Positions 16,210 to 25,349 of a stretch of DNA of 31,943 nucleotides are shown piece by piece. The notes under the pieces were generated by a model. That model was not told the DNA's origin, ran no database searches, and was given only the letters and a program-made list of their open reading frames with translations. The DNA comes from Clostridia bacterium. GTDB lineage: Bacteria; Bacillota; Clostridia; Lachnospirales; Lachnospiraceae. The DNA lies in the NCBI GenBank assembly GCA_026000945.1, contig BNZI01000009.1, forward strand, positions 1-31,943, in the 5' to 3' direction. A program made the translations under genes and the position numbers. Every line of letters starts with the position of its first letter. The stretch's first letter is position 1.

Positions 16210-18833
16210 TGAAACAAAAACTTCTTTTGGTAGATGGGCATAGTATTTTAAATCGAGCTTTTTATGCTATTCCTCATTTATCCAATACTAAAGGCTTAGA
16301 AACGAATGCGGTTTACGGTTTTTTGATGATTTTATTTCGTGTATTGGAGGAAGAAAAGCCGGATTATTTGACTGTGGCTTTTGATGTACATAGTCCAACT
16401 TTCCGCCATGACTTATTTAAAGAATATAAAGGGACGAGAAAAGCCCCTGCTCCAGAATTTCGCGAGCAAGTACCAAGGATAAAAGAAGTTTTGGCGGCAA
16501 TGGATGTTTATTGTATCGAAAAAGCAGGATATGAAGCAGATGACCTTTTAGGAACGGTAGCAAAAATGAGTGTCAGTAAAGGATTCTGTGTGACTATTTT
16601 ATCTGGTGACCGTGACTTACTCCAGCTAGCGGAAGAAGATATTTTGATTCGTATACCCAAAACAAAGCAGGGAAAAACGGAAATTGAGGATTACCATGCC
16701 AAAGAAGTAGAAAACACTTATCAAGTGAGTCCTTTGCAATTTATTGATGTGAAAGCCTTGATGGGGGATAGTTCGGATAATGTGCCAGGAGTTCCTGGTA
16801 TAGGTGAGAAAACGGCGATTAAGTTAGTCTCTACCTTTGGTAGTTTTGAAGAAATTTATAAGCGTATTGAAGAAGTAAAGCCCGCTCGGATACAAACGCT
16901 TTTACAAGAAAATCAAGACTTAGCCCATTTGAGTAAAACTTTGGTCACCATTAAACTAGATTGTGCTATGGATTATGATTGGAAAAAAGCAAAATTAACT
17001 GAGCTTTATACAGCAAAAGCCTATACTCTTTTTCAAGAGTTAGAGTTTAAAAGTTTATTGTCTCGTTTTTCTTTGAATCATGAATCTATGCCTAAAGCAC
17101 AAACATCTGATTCTGTATGTCGTGAAATTTACGACCATAAAGAAGCAGAGATTATTTTGACAGATACTTTAGATAAATTAGAAGGAAAAGGAGAATTTCT
17201 ACTTTCCTTGAAAATAGAAAAGAAAAATTGTCAAGGTTTGTTTTTAGCTTGGGAAGAAGAAAGATATTTCTTTGCTTTGGGAGAAGAATTATCTTTGGCG
17301 GACTTGGTGGATTTTTGGTGGCAAGGTAAAGAAAAGACCAAGGGACAAAAGAAAATTACCTTTGCTTTCAAAGAGCAACTTTCTTTTTTGACTTCAAGGA
17401 GAGAATTTACTTTTGACGATATGGAAGACATAGAAGATTTGAGTTTGATTGCCTATTTATTAAACCCTTTAAAAGAAAGCTATCAAAACCAAAAATTATC
17501 CTATGACTATTTGCAAGAAACCTTTTCAGACAAGGAAGAAGAGTACTCCACGTACTATGTATCTTCTGCTTTGCGTCTTTATCCTTTATTGAAAGAAATG
17601 TTAATTTCGGAAGGAATGCTAGACTTATATGAAGAAATTGAAAAACCGTCTTTATTGTCGTTGTTTCATATGGAACAAGAGGGTATACAGGTAGAAAAAG
17701 AACAGTTAGCCCTTTATGGAGAAAAGCTCAAAGTAAGTTTGATCGAATTAGAAAAAGAGATTTTCGCAGAAACAGAGGAAGAATTTAACTTGCTTTCTCC
17801 CAAACAATTGGGCGAGGTGCTTTTTGAACATTTAAAACTTCCGCATGGGAAAAAAACGAAAACGGGTTATTCCACGGCGGCGGAAATATTGGAGAAGCTT
17901 GCTCCAGATTACCCTATTGTAGAAAAGATTTTAAATTATCGACAATTGAGTAAATTAAAATCTACTTATGCCGAAGGTTTAGCGCAATGCATTCAAGAAG
18001 ATGGCAGGATACACAGTACTTTTAATCAAATGATTACGGCAACAGGGCGAATCAGTAGTACAGAACCAAATTTACAAAATATTCCAATCAGAATGGAATT
18101 AGGTAGAGCGATCCGCAAAGTTTTTGTGCCAAGAAAGGGCTTTGTATTTGTGGATGCGGATTATTCTCAGATTGAATTAAGAGTACTGGCGCATTTATCT
18201 CAAGATGAAAAGTTGATTGAAGCATATCGGCAGGCGCAAGATATCCATCAGATTACGGCTTCTGAAGTTTTTCATGTGCCTTTAGACGAAGTAACACCTT
18301 TGCAAAGGAGAAATGCCAAAGCAGTGAATTTTGGTATTGTGTATGGAATCAGCGCCTTTAGTTTAGGAGAAGATTTAAATATTAGCAGGGAAGAGGCGGC
18401 GAAATATCAGGAACAATATTTTGCTACTTATCCTAAAGTCAAGCAATTTTTGACAAGTTTAGTAGAGTCTGCGAAAAAACAAGGTAGTGTACAAACTTTG
18501 TTTAGAAGAACAAGACCTGTTCCCGAATTAAAATCTTCCGCTTTTATGCAAAGGGCATTTGGGGAAAGGGTGGCAATGAATGCCCCTATACAAGGTACGG
18601 CGGCGGACATTATCAAAAAAGCCATGGTGGCGGTGGATCGAGAAATCCGAGAGCAAGGATTAAGTTCCCGTTTGATTTTACAAATTCATGATGAATTGCT
18701 AATTGAAACCAAAAAAGAAGAAATAGAGCAGTTGAAAGAAATCTTATTTAGGCAAATGTCTTCTGCAGCAGATTTACTGGTACCTCTGGAAATCGATTTA
18801 CATGTAGGAGAGGATTGGTATGCAGTAAAATGA
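16209..18833 (+). CDS. polA: DNA polymerase I (3'-5' exonuclease site apparently degenerate)
   Basis: 874 residues. Residues 1 to about 290 are the 5'-3' exonuclease (LLLVDGHSILNRAFYA, EADDLLGT, SGDRDLLQL, GDSSDNVPGVPGIGEKTA), used to remove RNA primers and in excision repair. Residues about 310-480 occupy the proofreading domain, but the Asp-x-Glu metal site of the family (FDTET-like) is not seen: the stretch reads LLSLKIEKKNCQGLFL. Residues about 500-874 are the polymerase: motif A DADYSQIELR (near 648), O-helix RRNAKAVNFGIVYG, motif C QIHDELLIE (near 826). So polymerisation and 5' nuclease are expected and proofreading is not, as in many Gram-positive homologues. Its stop overlaps coaE (ATGA). 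Confidence 0.97.
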
Positions 18834-19423
18834 GAGTGATTGGATTAACCGGCGGGGTGGGAGCAGGAAAAACGACTATACTTTCTGTTTTTGAAAAAAA
18901 ATTCTCAGCACAAATCTTAATTTGTGATACTATTGCTGATGAATTGCTAAGAAAAGGACAAGTAGCATTTGAAGCTTTAGTTTCTGATTTAGGGACAGTA
19001 TTTCTAGATGGTGAGGGAAATTTAGATAAAAATAAGTTGGCAGAGTGGATTTTTCTTTCCCCTCATTCTGAAAAAGCAAAAAAGAAAATAGAGCAGATTG
19101 TACATCCTTTAGTTAAAGAAGAGGTAAAAAAAAGGCTTGCCAATACTGACTATTCTTTGACGATTATTGAAAGTGCAATTTTAATTGAATCTGGTTTTTT
19201 TGATTTATGCGGAGAAATTTGGTATGTTTATGCTAGTGAAAAAGAAAGGGTTAGGCGCTTGCAAGAAAACAGAGCTTATAGTCTAGAAAAGTGCAGACAA
19301 ATTTTTCGCACTCAACTTACAGAAGAAGAGTTTTATAGAGTGGCAGATTTTGTGATTGACAATACTTGTTTGCTTTCGGAAAAAGAGATAGAACAAGAGA
19401 TAAAAAAAGGACTGCAAAGATGA
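18830..19423 (+). CDS. coaE: Dephospho-CoA kinase
   Basis: 197 residues from ATG 18830, which overlaps the polA stop (ATGA); GGAGAGG lies about 20 bases upstream inside polA, so coupling is likely. It phosphorylates the ribose 3'-OH of dephospho-CoA with ATP, the last step of CoA synthesis. It shows the Walker A loop GLTGGVGAGKTT at the N-terminus, the CoA-domain motif ICDTIADELL, the HPLVKEEV region, a Walker-B-like VIESAILIESG, and the lid WYVYASEKERVRRLQENR. The length fits the family. The start given replaces a longer frame beginning at a TTG inside polA. Confidence 0.95.
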   Translation: MRVIGLTGGVGAGKTTILSVFEKKFSAQILICDTIADELLRKGQVAFEALVSDLGTVFLDGEGNLDKNKLAEWIFLSPHSEKAKKKIEQIVHPLVKEEVKKRLANTDYSLTIIESAILIESGFFDLCGEIWYVYASEKERVRRLQENRAYSLEKCRQIFRTQLTEEEFYRVADFVIDNTCLLSEKEIEQEIKKGLQR

Positions 19424-20211
19424 GGGAGATTTCTTTAGAACCTTTGCGTTTGTATCCTTTGGCAAGTTCTAGTAGCGGGAATGCGATATATATAGGAACA
19501 GACAAAAGCAAAATTTTGATTGATGTGGGGATTAGCACAAAAAAAGTGCAACAAGGATTAGAAAATATTGGAGTGAATGTAAAAGAAATTTCTGCTATTT
19601 GTATTACACATGAACATAGTGACCACATTAAAGGTTTAGGGGTATTTTTACGGAAATATCCCGTACCTGTCTATGCTACAGAGGAAACGATTGCAGCTAT
19701 ACGTTCACAAAAATCATTAGGAGCTTTACCGGATGTTTTTCAAGTGGTTTATCCTGATCGGGAGTTTTCAATTGAGCAATTTAATCTTTTACCATTGAAA
19801 ATTTCTCATGATGCAGCCAATCCGGTGGCTTATCGCATTGATGGAGGAGAAGGAAGACAAGCTGCGGTTTTAACAGATTTGGGGGAGTATAATACCTATT
19901 TAGAGGAAAATTTAAAGGGATTGCATACTTTACTTTTAGAAGCAAACCACGATTTGCGTATGTTAGAGGTCGGACCTTATCCTTATGTCATTAAGCGGCG
20001 AATTGCTAGTGAATATGGACATCTTTCAAATAAAGCGGCAGGAGAATTTTTAGCGAAAATTTTGCATCAAGGACTAAGAGATATTTATTTGGGGCATTTA
20101 AGCAAAGAAAATAATTATGCGGCTTTGGCATATGAAACGGTATGTCAAGAGTTGCGAGAATCCATAGCGGGAGAATATCTAGAAAGTTTGCGCTTGCAAG
20201 TTGTGCAGTAA
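19420..20211 (+). CDS. Metallo-beta-lactamase-fold hydrolase, YycJ/WalJ type
   Basis: 263 residues from ATG 19420, overlapping the coaE stop (ATGA), with AAAGGA about 9 bases upstream. Zinc-site motifs: THEHSDHIKGL (residues about 65-75), a downstream His in LKISHDAANPVAY, an Asp in LTDLG, and GHLSNKAA and LGHLSKENN near the C-terminus. The N-terminal PLASSSSGNAIYIG is typical of YycJ-type proteins, thought to be exonucleases linked to DNA repair or cell-wall signalling. No WalRK genes are nearby; its company is polA, which fits a DNA-related role. It ends the operon, converging on the recombinase gene with only 10 bases between stop codons. Confidence 0.88.
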   Translation: MREISLEPLRLYPLASSSSGNAIYIGTDKSKILIDVGISTKKVQQGLENIGVNVKEISAICITHEHSDHIKGLGVFLRKYPVPVYATEETIAAIRSQKSLGALPDVFQVVYPDREFSIEQFNLLPLKISHDAANPVAYRIDGGEGRQAAVLTDLGEYNTYLEENLKGLHTLLLEANHDLRMLEVGPYPYVIKRRIASEYGHLSNKAAGEFLAKILHQGLRDIYLGHLSKENNYAALAYETVCQELRESIAGEYLESLRLQVVQ

Positions 20212-20243
20212 AGGGGAGCGCTTATACTCTCAATTTTACTGCA
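20204..20243. terminator. Convergent stem spanning both stop codons
   Basis: TGCAGTAAA (20204-20212) is a perfect complement of TTTACTGCA (20235-20243), with GAG/CTC inside. It covers the ends of both convergent genes and the 10 bases between them. T runs are short (TTTT on the plus side), so termination may be inefficient. Confidence 0.5.
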
Positions 20244-21274
20244 TTTCTTGCTTCTTTTTTTCTGGATTCTTCTAAAGCAGCATAATGTGCCTTAGTGGTG
20301 TTGACATCGGCGTGACCTAAAATATCAGCGACTAAGTAAATATCACCAGTTTGGCGATAGAGATTTGTTCCGTAAGTACTACGCAATTTATGAGGAGTAA
20401 TTCGTTTTAAGGGTGTAATAAGTTCAGCATATTTTTTTACTAAATTTTCTACCGTTCGTACTGCTAAACGTTTTTTTTGTAAAGACAGAAAAAGGGCATT
20501 TTCATGACCTTTTACCGGAATAGAAAGTTTTCTTTGTTCTAAATAAAGAGAGAGAGTCTGATCTACCTCTTCACTGAAATAAATCACAGTTTCTTTCCCG
20601 CCTTTTCGGCGGATACGGATACCTTTATTTTTTTGATCTAAGTCATTTAAATCTAGTCCAATACATTCAGAGACACGTATACCAGTGCCGAGTAAAAGAC
20701 TAAGCAAAGCCACATCTCTCAATTTCGTTTTTTGGTGAAAGAATTTTTGCTGTTTACTTAAATGGCTTCCATATTCTGCTTCATCTAGCAAAGAAGAAAC
20801 TTCCTCTGTATCTAAGCGAATGATATCTTTTGGATAAAATTTTGGTCTAGATAATAAAATAGTAGGGTCTTTTTTTATTCTTTCTCTTAAATAAAAGTAA
20901 CGGAAAAAGCTTTTTAAAGAAGAAAGTTTACGCATCAGCCCTTGTTCTTTGTTTGTTCGTTCGGTTTGCTCTTGCTGATAATACTTTAGATATTCTAAGT
21001 ATTTTTCTAAATCAATGGCTTTTAATTCGGCTAATTCTTCCAAAGTAATTTGCGTGGGAGTTTTATCTTGAAAAGCGGGAAGCTCTTGTACCAAATAAAA
21101 GAAAAAGACCTTTAAATCATGAGCGTAGGCAATGCGTGTGCGAGAAGATGTACGCGGCTCTAGTTCACGGAAAAAATCTGTGGTATAGGGCGGTAAAATT
21201 TCTAAGAGTTTACGTAGTTTCTGCACATTTTTGCGATCCAAAGATTCATGATAAGACAGATTTTTATTTGCCAT
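20222..21274 (-). CDS. Tyrosine recombinase, XerC/XerD-like
   Basis: 350 residues. The N-terminal SAM-like core-binding domain (about 30-150) is followed by a catalytic domain with the expected set: Arg in GTGIRVSECIGLDL, Lys in RRKGGKE, HxxR in PHKLRST, His in ILGHADVNTT, and the nucleophile Tyr in KAHYAAL. These enzymes cut and join DNA through a 3'-phosphotyrosine. It is longer than the typical 300-residue XerC/D owing to N-terminal length. It could be a housekeeping dimer resolvase or a diverged integrase; no element boundaries or att repeats were found here. Its start overlaps the upstream small gene by 11 bases, so the two are co-expressed. Confidence 0.88.
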   Translation of the reverse strand: MANKNLSYHESLDRKNVQKLRKLLEILPPYTTDFFRELEPRTSSRTRIAYAHDLKVFFFYLVQELPAFQDKTPTQITLEELAELKAIDLEKYLEYLKYYQQEQTERTNKEQGLMRKLSSLKSFFRYFYLRERIKKDPTILLSRPKFYPKDIIRLDTEEVSSLLDEAEYGSHLSKQQKFFHQKTKLRDVALLSLLLGTGIRVSECIGLDLNDLDQKNKGIRIRRKGGKETVIYFSEEVDQTLSLYLEQRKLSIPVKGHENALFLSLQKKRLAVRTVENLVKKYAELITPLKRITPHKLRSTYGTNLYRQTGDIYLVADILGHADVNTTKAHYAALEESRKKEARNAVKLRV

Positions 21275-21644
21275 TACCCCTCAACTTCCTTTGCCAGTAT
21301 TCATCATCTTTATCTCTTTCCGGGTCATAATCTGCCCAAGGATCATAAGGACCGGCAGATTTCCAAGTGGTTTTAAACTGCAATTTGGGTTGATCTTTTG
21401 GAGGCTCTTGTGACTCTGTGTTTTTGCTGTCGGTGGAGTCTGTTTGCGTGTCTTTTTTGTCGTTGGCAGATTGAGATTTTGCGTGTTCTGTTTTGGTAGT
21501 TGTCGCAGAGCTTTGTGCAGAAATATTGTCGTCTGCAGCATTTAAAGCAGCCCCTTGTAAATAAGGGATGACATACATTAATTTATTTTCTGGCATTTGA
21601 TCAATCAGTCTTTTGGCTAAATCTCGTAATTCTTTACTATCCAT
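21264..21644 (-). CDS. Small hypothetical protein coupled to the recombinase gene
   Basis: 126 residues, good ribosome binding site (AAAGGAG, five bases upstream of the start). The first 35 residues form a compact helical region (ELRDLAKRLIDQMPENKLMYVIPYLQGA), reminiscent of small Firmicute proteins with an LI..IP..KL..VI..L pattern. Residues about 40-90 are a disordered Ser/Thr/Lys/Asp/Gln linker, and the C-terminus is a charged PYDPWADYDPERDKDDEYW segment. It is not recognised as a named family. The overlap with the recombinase gene suggests a joint function, perhaps as an accessory partner. Confidence 0.75.
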   Translation of the reverse strand: MDSKELRDLAKRLIDQMPENKLMYVIPYLQGAALNAADDNISAQSSATTTKTEHAKSQSANDKKDTQTDSTDSKNTESQEPPKDQPKLQFKTTWKSAGPYDPWADYDPERDKDDEYWQRKLRGNGK

Positions 21645-21666
21645 AAAAACTCCTTTGTTTATTTTC

Positions 21667-22082
21667 TTAGGACGTGTTCACACTGCTAAGGGCATCTATT
21701 TTTTGGAAGGTTTGTACTGATTTGCGTTTAGAGCCAGTTTTTGTATCTCACTAACGAGAGAATGTTTGGTCTATTTTTCTTCCTACGGTGTCGAGTATCC
21801 TTGAAATACCTTCAGTATTCCTGCGTCAAAACTATACACAACATTTTCCACGTTCGGAGATACGGAAATAGACTCTTAAAAAAACTATACACAACATTCA
21901 CCTCTTTTGGAGATACAAAAACGGACTTTTAGAAAAACGCTCCACAACATTCTCCTTGCGGGGAAAATATTGGACAAGTTCTTCATTTTTTGAAGTATAC
22001 ATGTCTATATGCAAAAATTTGCCTTGTGGGGTGAAAAAACCACACAAAATCTAGATATTTTGGGTAGTGTGCATACACCCTA
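21667..22082 (+). repeat. MITE-like repeat, copy 2 (longest, with internal tandem units)
   Basis: Ends TTAGGACGTGTTCA and TGCATACACCCTA, with TA at both boundaries, match the ends of copies 1 and 3. The interior has three imperfect repeats of about 53 bases, each starting near ACACAACATT (21836, 21890, 21949 regions), and a GAAATACC...GTATTCC hairpin also found reversed in copy 1. It lies just upstream of the recombinase pair. Non-coding. Confidence 0.75.
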
Positions 22083-22313
22083 GAGTTTGTCCTATATCTG
22101 TGAATGAAAAAAATTTCGTATATGTTTTCTCCTCACGAAGAAGACATAGGAATATTAAAATTAAGCACCGTAAGAGTTAAAAATAGACCTCTATTCAAAC
22201 GGAATGGTTTGAAAGAGCATCTTACTGATCGCGCCAGTCTACCTTTATTTTTGTATGTAGACTCGTTGATCTAGGCTGATTTAGTTATCGTTTCCAACGT
22301 TTGATATGATTAT
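22083..22313. other. Intergenic spacer downstream of the XRE gene
   Basis: No gene. GTCTACCTTTATTTTTGTATG with AGAC nearby gives only weak hairpins. I see no clear terminator for the XRE gene. Confidence 0.4.
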
Positions 22314-22661
22314 TCAAGTACTTTGTTCAACTTTACGGATGGAAGTCATTCGATTTGCTTCTAAGCGCAATAGGGTACGAATCGTTTCTTTGCTTTTTAA
22401 GTCGCATTTTTGATAATAACGGATAATCATTAGTTCTTCTTGAGTGATGGCTACGGGTTTTGCAATGTCCGTACGGCACAGTAAATAATCTATACTTACG
22501 TCAAAATAATTTGCTATATTGAAAAGGCAGTCAAAACTAGGTTGGCGTTTTCCTGTTTCATACATGGAATAGGCTTCCCTGGATAAGTTTAATTCTTTTG
22601 CAATATCAAATTGTTTGATATTTCGTTGTTTTCTTAGTTTTTTTAATCGGTCACTTAACAT
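22314..22661 (-). CDS. XRE-family helix-turn-helix regulator
   Basis: 115 residues. Residues about 5-60 are a canonical Cro/CI-type HTH: LKKLRKQRNIKQFDIAKELN, then LSREAYSMYETGKRQPS (recognition helix), and FNIANYFDVSIDYLL. The C-terminal 50 residues are helical, probably for dimerisation. Phage-type or housekeeping repressors of this size usually bind operators near their own promoter. It starts 4 bases after the stop of the small membrane protein gene, so the two form an operon; the 10-base direct repeats at 23032-23070 are a candidate operator. Confidence 0.85.
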   Translation of the reverse strand: MLSDRLKKLRKQRNIKQFDIAKELNLSREAYSMYETGKRQPSFDCLFNIANYFDVSIDYLLCRTDIAKPVAITQEELMIIRYYQKCDLKSKETIRTLLRLEANRMTSIRKVEQST

Positions 22662-22665
22662 CTTG

Positions 22666-22863
22666 CTACCTCTTTTTTTGATGTACTTTCCAGATCAGAC
22701 GAATAGCGTAAAGAAGAATAGGTAAAAGGATACTGATACATAAAGAAAGCATAAGGTATGTTTGGGCAAAAGGAGCTTTCAACAAAGAAAAAATAATCGT
22801 GGATAAGTACAAGCCCAATAAAAGAAAGAGAGCAATCCACGCAAAAAACCGTTTAATTTTCAT
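22666..22863 (-). CDS. Small two-helix membrane protein
   Basis: 65 residues with two hydrophobic segments (FFAWIALFLLLGLYLSTIIF; TYLMLSLCISILLPILLYAI) and a basic C-terminus WKVHQKKR. AAGGAGATAAT lies upstream of the ATG. No family recognised. Its tight linkage with the XRE gene recalls two-gene units in which a membrane protein and its repressor are co-expressed, but no toxin or immunity role can be claimed. Confidence 0.65.
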   Translation of the reverse strand: MKIKRFFAWIALFLLLGLYLSTIIFSLLKAPFAQTYLMLSLCISILLPILLYAIRLIWKVHQKKR

Positions 22864-23031
22864 TTATGTATTATCTCCTTGCTGGTTTTGGATAAAGAAG
22901 GCTTTTCATACCAAGCCTTTTGATAAAAGACATTATAAGACCTACGAGAAGAAATCGCAAGGGAATTTCAAGAAAAGCTCCAGCCCTGTCTTTGCCTTGT
23001 TTGGAGAAAAGGTAAACGCCAGGAGCGATAT

Positions 23032-23070
23032 TGCGCATGTGTTGGGATTGTATTATAATATGCGCATGTG
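23032..23070 (-). promoter_or_regulatory. Candidate promoter/operator for the XRE operon
   Basis: TGCGCATGTG occurs twice as a direct repeat (23032-23041 and 23061-23070), each holding the palindrome TGCGCA. Between them the minus strand carries a perfect -10 TATAAT (23052-23057). A good -35 is not seen (TTACAG at 17 bases). Paired repeats around a -10 are a typical site for an autoregulating XRE repressor. Confidence 0.5.
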
Positions 23071-23138
23071 TAATCTGTAATAGGGAAGAAGTTTCAAGCT
23101 CCTTTTGCTCAAGGCAAGTTTGTTGTTTTAACAATAAA

Positions 23139-23176
23139 CGCAAAAAGATGAGCAACCAAAGGGGAATTGGTTGCTC
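23139..23176 (-). terminator. Minus-strand terminator-like hairpin
   Basis: GAGCAACCAA (23150-23159) pairs with TTGGTTGCTC (23167-23176), 10 bp; read on the minus strand it is followed by ATCTTTTTGCG. No gene upstream on that strand is evident, so it may end a short transcript starting near 23280 or act as an attenuator. Confidence 0.6.
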
Positions 23177-23308
23177 AAAGGGGAGGATATAAGTATTTTC
23201 TTTTCTTTTGTGAATCATGGAAATGAGGGGATTCATTTCTATGATGGTTATAGTATGGGTCAAAGTAAAAAGTTTATACACAATTTTAACTAAAGTGAGG
23301 TAAAATTT

Positions 23309-23824
23309 ATGGGATTATTAGAAATTTGGAGAGAACAAGCATATGATCAGCAGAAGAGCAAACAAGATACCAATCGTTTGTGGAGTCAATACTTTCAGGT
23401 AGAGAAAGGGATTTATCAACAAATTCTTCAAAATCCGGATATTGTAGTACAAGGTACAGTAAAAGAATTAGCAGAGAGGTTTGAAACAGACGTTTTTACG
23501 ATGACTGGTTTTTTAGATGGGATTAATGAAAGTCTGACAAAAGAGAATCATTTAGAAGAAAATCTCAGTGAAGAAAGTAAGGTCAGTTTATCTTTAGATC
23601 TAGAAAAGTTATATAAAAACATGGTAGCAGCTAAAGCAGACTGGTTGTATAATTTAGAAGAATGGGAAAAGCTAATTCCGGAATCACATCGAAAAGAGTT
23701 ATATCATGAACAAAAAGCAGCAGGGACAGTGGTGAAAGATGAAAAAATAGGAAGAAATGATCCGTGTCCATGTAATAGTGGGAAAAAATATAAAAAATGC
23801 TGTGGAAAGTCACAAGCGAGTTAG
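23309..23824 (+). CDS. SEC-C zinc-motif protein
   Basis: 171 residues; GAGG precedes the start at normal spacing. The C-terminus carries a classic SEC-C metal-binding motif [20 protein letters not shown], the same kind of zinc knuckle that lets SecA bind SecB and ribosomes. The N-terminal 140 residues are helical and acidic ([48 protein letters not shown]), a pattern seen in Clostridial proteins of unknown function. Role not known; the motif suggests contact with ribosome or nucleic acid. The stop codon coincides with the left end of MITE copy 3. Confidence 0.85.
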   Translation: MGLLEIWREQAYDQQKSKQDTNRLWSQYFQVEKGIYQQILQNPDIVVQGTVKELAERFETDVFTMTGFLDGINESLTKENHLEENLSEESKVSLSLDLEKLYKNMVAAKADWLYNLEEWEKLIPESHRKELYHEQKAAGTVVKDEKIGRNDPCPCNSGKKYKKCCGKSQAS

Positions 23825-23984
23825 AACGTGTTTACACGACCGCTCAACTCCATTTTGGGTAGATTTTGTGCTGGTCTGTGTTAAATTTCCTTGAAATACG
23901 TACCGTATTTTTGCAAAAATTTGCCTTGCAGGGCGGAAAATCTATTCAAAATCTGGGTATTTCGAGTAGTATGAACACGCCCTA
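23821..23984 (+). repeat. MITE-like repeat, copy 3 (shortest)
   Basis: Ends TTAGAACGTGTTTACA and ATGAACACGCCCTA, TA at both sides, 164 bp. The words GGGTAGATTTTGTGCTGGTCTG near the left and GCAAAAATTTGCCTTG near the right align with copy 1 in reverse complement and with copy 2 directly. The interior is mostly missing, so this is an internally deleted form. It begins within the SEC-C gene stop codon. The 23985-24090 stretch after it resembles internal parts of copy 2. Confidence 0.75.
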
Positions 23985-24113
23985 TAAGCTATAAAAAACA
24001 TTACGCAAAATTCTATTTGTGTTAAAAGAGATGAAACAGGCTCTTAAAAAATGAAAAATTCTTCTCGTTTAGAGAGTAAGACAAGCTCTTAGGCGCAGAT
24101 AAGGAGAGAAAAA

Positions 24114-25349
24114 ATGTCCGTTTATGATACCTTACTAGAAAGAGGATTTATTGCCCAAAGTACACATGAAGAAGAAATTCGAAAAATTCTATCACAAGAG
24201 TCTGTGACATTTTATATTGGTTTTGATGCAACGGCAGATAGTTTGACAGCAGGGCATTTTTTGACTGTTATGGCTATGATGCACCTGCAAAAGGCAGGAC
24301 ATCGTCCGATAGCTCTTTTAGGTGGGGGAACGACTATGGTTGGAGATCCCACAGGAAAAACGGACATGCGGTCGATGATGACAAAAGAAAAGATTGCCTA
24401 CAATGCAGAGTGTTTTTTTCACCAGCTTTCTCGTTTTTTGGATTTTGAAGAGGGAAAAGCCATTTTGGCCAATAACGCAGATTGGCTTTTATCCTTAAAC
24501 TATATTGATTTTTTGCGTGAGATAGGCGTACATTTTTCTGTGAATAAAATGTTGACTGCTGAATCTTATAAGCAGCGAATGGAAAAAGGGTTAACGTTTT
24601 TTGAGTTTAATTATATGTTAATGCAGGCTTACGATTTTTATTGTTTAAATGAACGTTATGATTGTAAATTGCAGTTAGGTGGGAATGACCAGTGGTCAAA
24701 TATTTTAGCAGGAGCAGACCTCATTCGTCGAAAATCAGGAAAGGAAGCTTATGGTTTAACTTTAACTCTTTTAACGACTAGTGAAGGAGTAAAGATGGGT
24801 AAAACCATGAAAGGAGCGGTTTGGCTTGATGCAAATAAAACTTCTCCTTATGAATTTTACCAATATTGGCGTAATATTGAAGATGTTAAAGTGAAAGAAT
24901 GTCTGGGACTTTTAACTTTTTTGCCCATGGAAGAAGTGAATCGTTTAGGTTCTTTGCCAGATGAGCAAATTAATCAGGCAAAAGAAATTTTGGCTTTTGA
25001 AGTAACGAAAATTGTACATGGGGAAGAAGAAGCAAAAAAGGCTAGAGAAACAGCCTCCGCTTTATTTAACGGGCAAGGTTCGCATGAAAATATGCCAAAA
25101 ACTTATTATGAAGAAGAAGAAGTAAAAGAGGGCGTGGACATTCTTTCTTTGTTGCTTCATGCAAAATTAGCTCCTAGTCGTTCGGAAGCTAGGCGCTTAG
25201 TACTACAAGGCGGAATTTCAGTAAATGACGAAAAGATAGCGCAAGTTGAACACCGCTTTGGCAGTGAAGAAATTCAAAAAGGCTTACTCATCCGCAAAGG
25301 AAAGAAAGTGTACCATCAGGTTTTATTAAACTTAAAGGAGGGGAAATGA
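24114..25349 (+). CDS. tyrS: Tyrosyl-tRNA synthetase
   Basis: 411 residues; AAGGAGAG upstream. Class I synthetase charging tRNA-Tyr. The HIGH-type motif is AGHFLTV (near residue 46), the tyrosine-binding and fold segments are [23 protein letters not shown] and [10 protein letters not shown], and the KMSKS loop reads KMGKT (near residue 227). The C-terminal 60 residues are an S4 RNA-binding domain ([20 protein letters not shown]). No T-box leader could be found in the short gap upstream, which is filled by MITE copy 3. Its stop overlaps the alaS start (ATGA), so the two synthetases are translationally coupled. Confidence 0.97.
   Translation: MSVYDTLLERGFIAQSTHEEEIRKILSQESVTFYIGFDATADSLTAGHFLTVMAMMHLQKAGHRPIALLGGGTTMVGDPTGKTDMRSMMTKEKIAYNAECFFHQLSRFLDFEEGKAILANNADWLLSLNYIDFLREIGVHFSVNKMLTAESYKQRMEKGLTFFEFNYMLMQAYDFYCLNERYDCKLQLGGNDQWSNILAGADLIRRKSGKEAYGLTLTLLTTSEGVKMGKTMKGAVWLDANKTSPYEFYQYWRNIEDVKVKECLGLLTFLPMEEVNRLGSLPDEQINQAKEILAFEVTKIVHGEEEAKKARETASALFNGQGSHENMPKTYYEEEEVKEGVDILSLLLHAKLAPSRSEARRLVLQGGISVNDEKIAQVEHRFGSEEIQKGLLIRKGKKVYHQVLLNLKEGK

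Noticed and set aside
22871..23281. 136-residue minus-strand open frame ending seven bases before the small membrane protein gene
   Set aside because: It lacks a clear ribosome binding site, spans a terminator-like hairpin (23139-23176) and the likely XRE promoter/operator (23032-23070), and matches no family. The close spacing to the next gene keeps a small chance that its 3' part is translated.
23985..24113. T-box leader before tyrS-alaS
   Set aside because: The space is short and filled by MITE-related sequence; no specifier loop, T-box bulge sequence or antiterminator was found.
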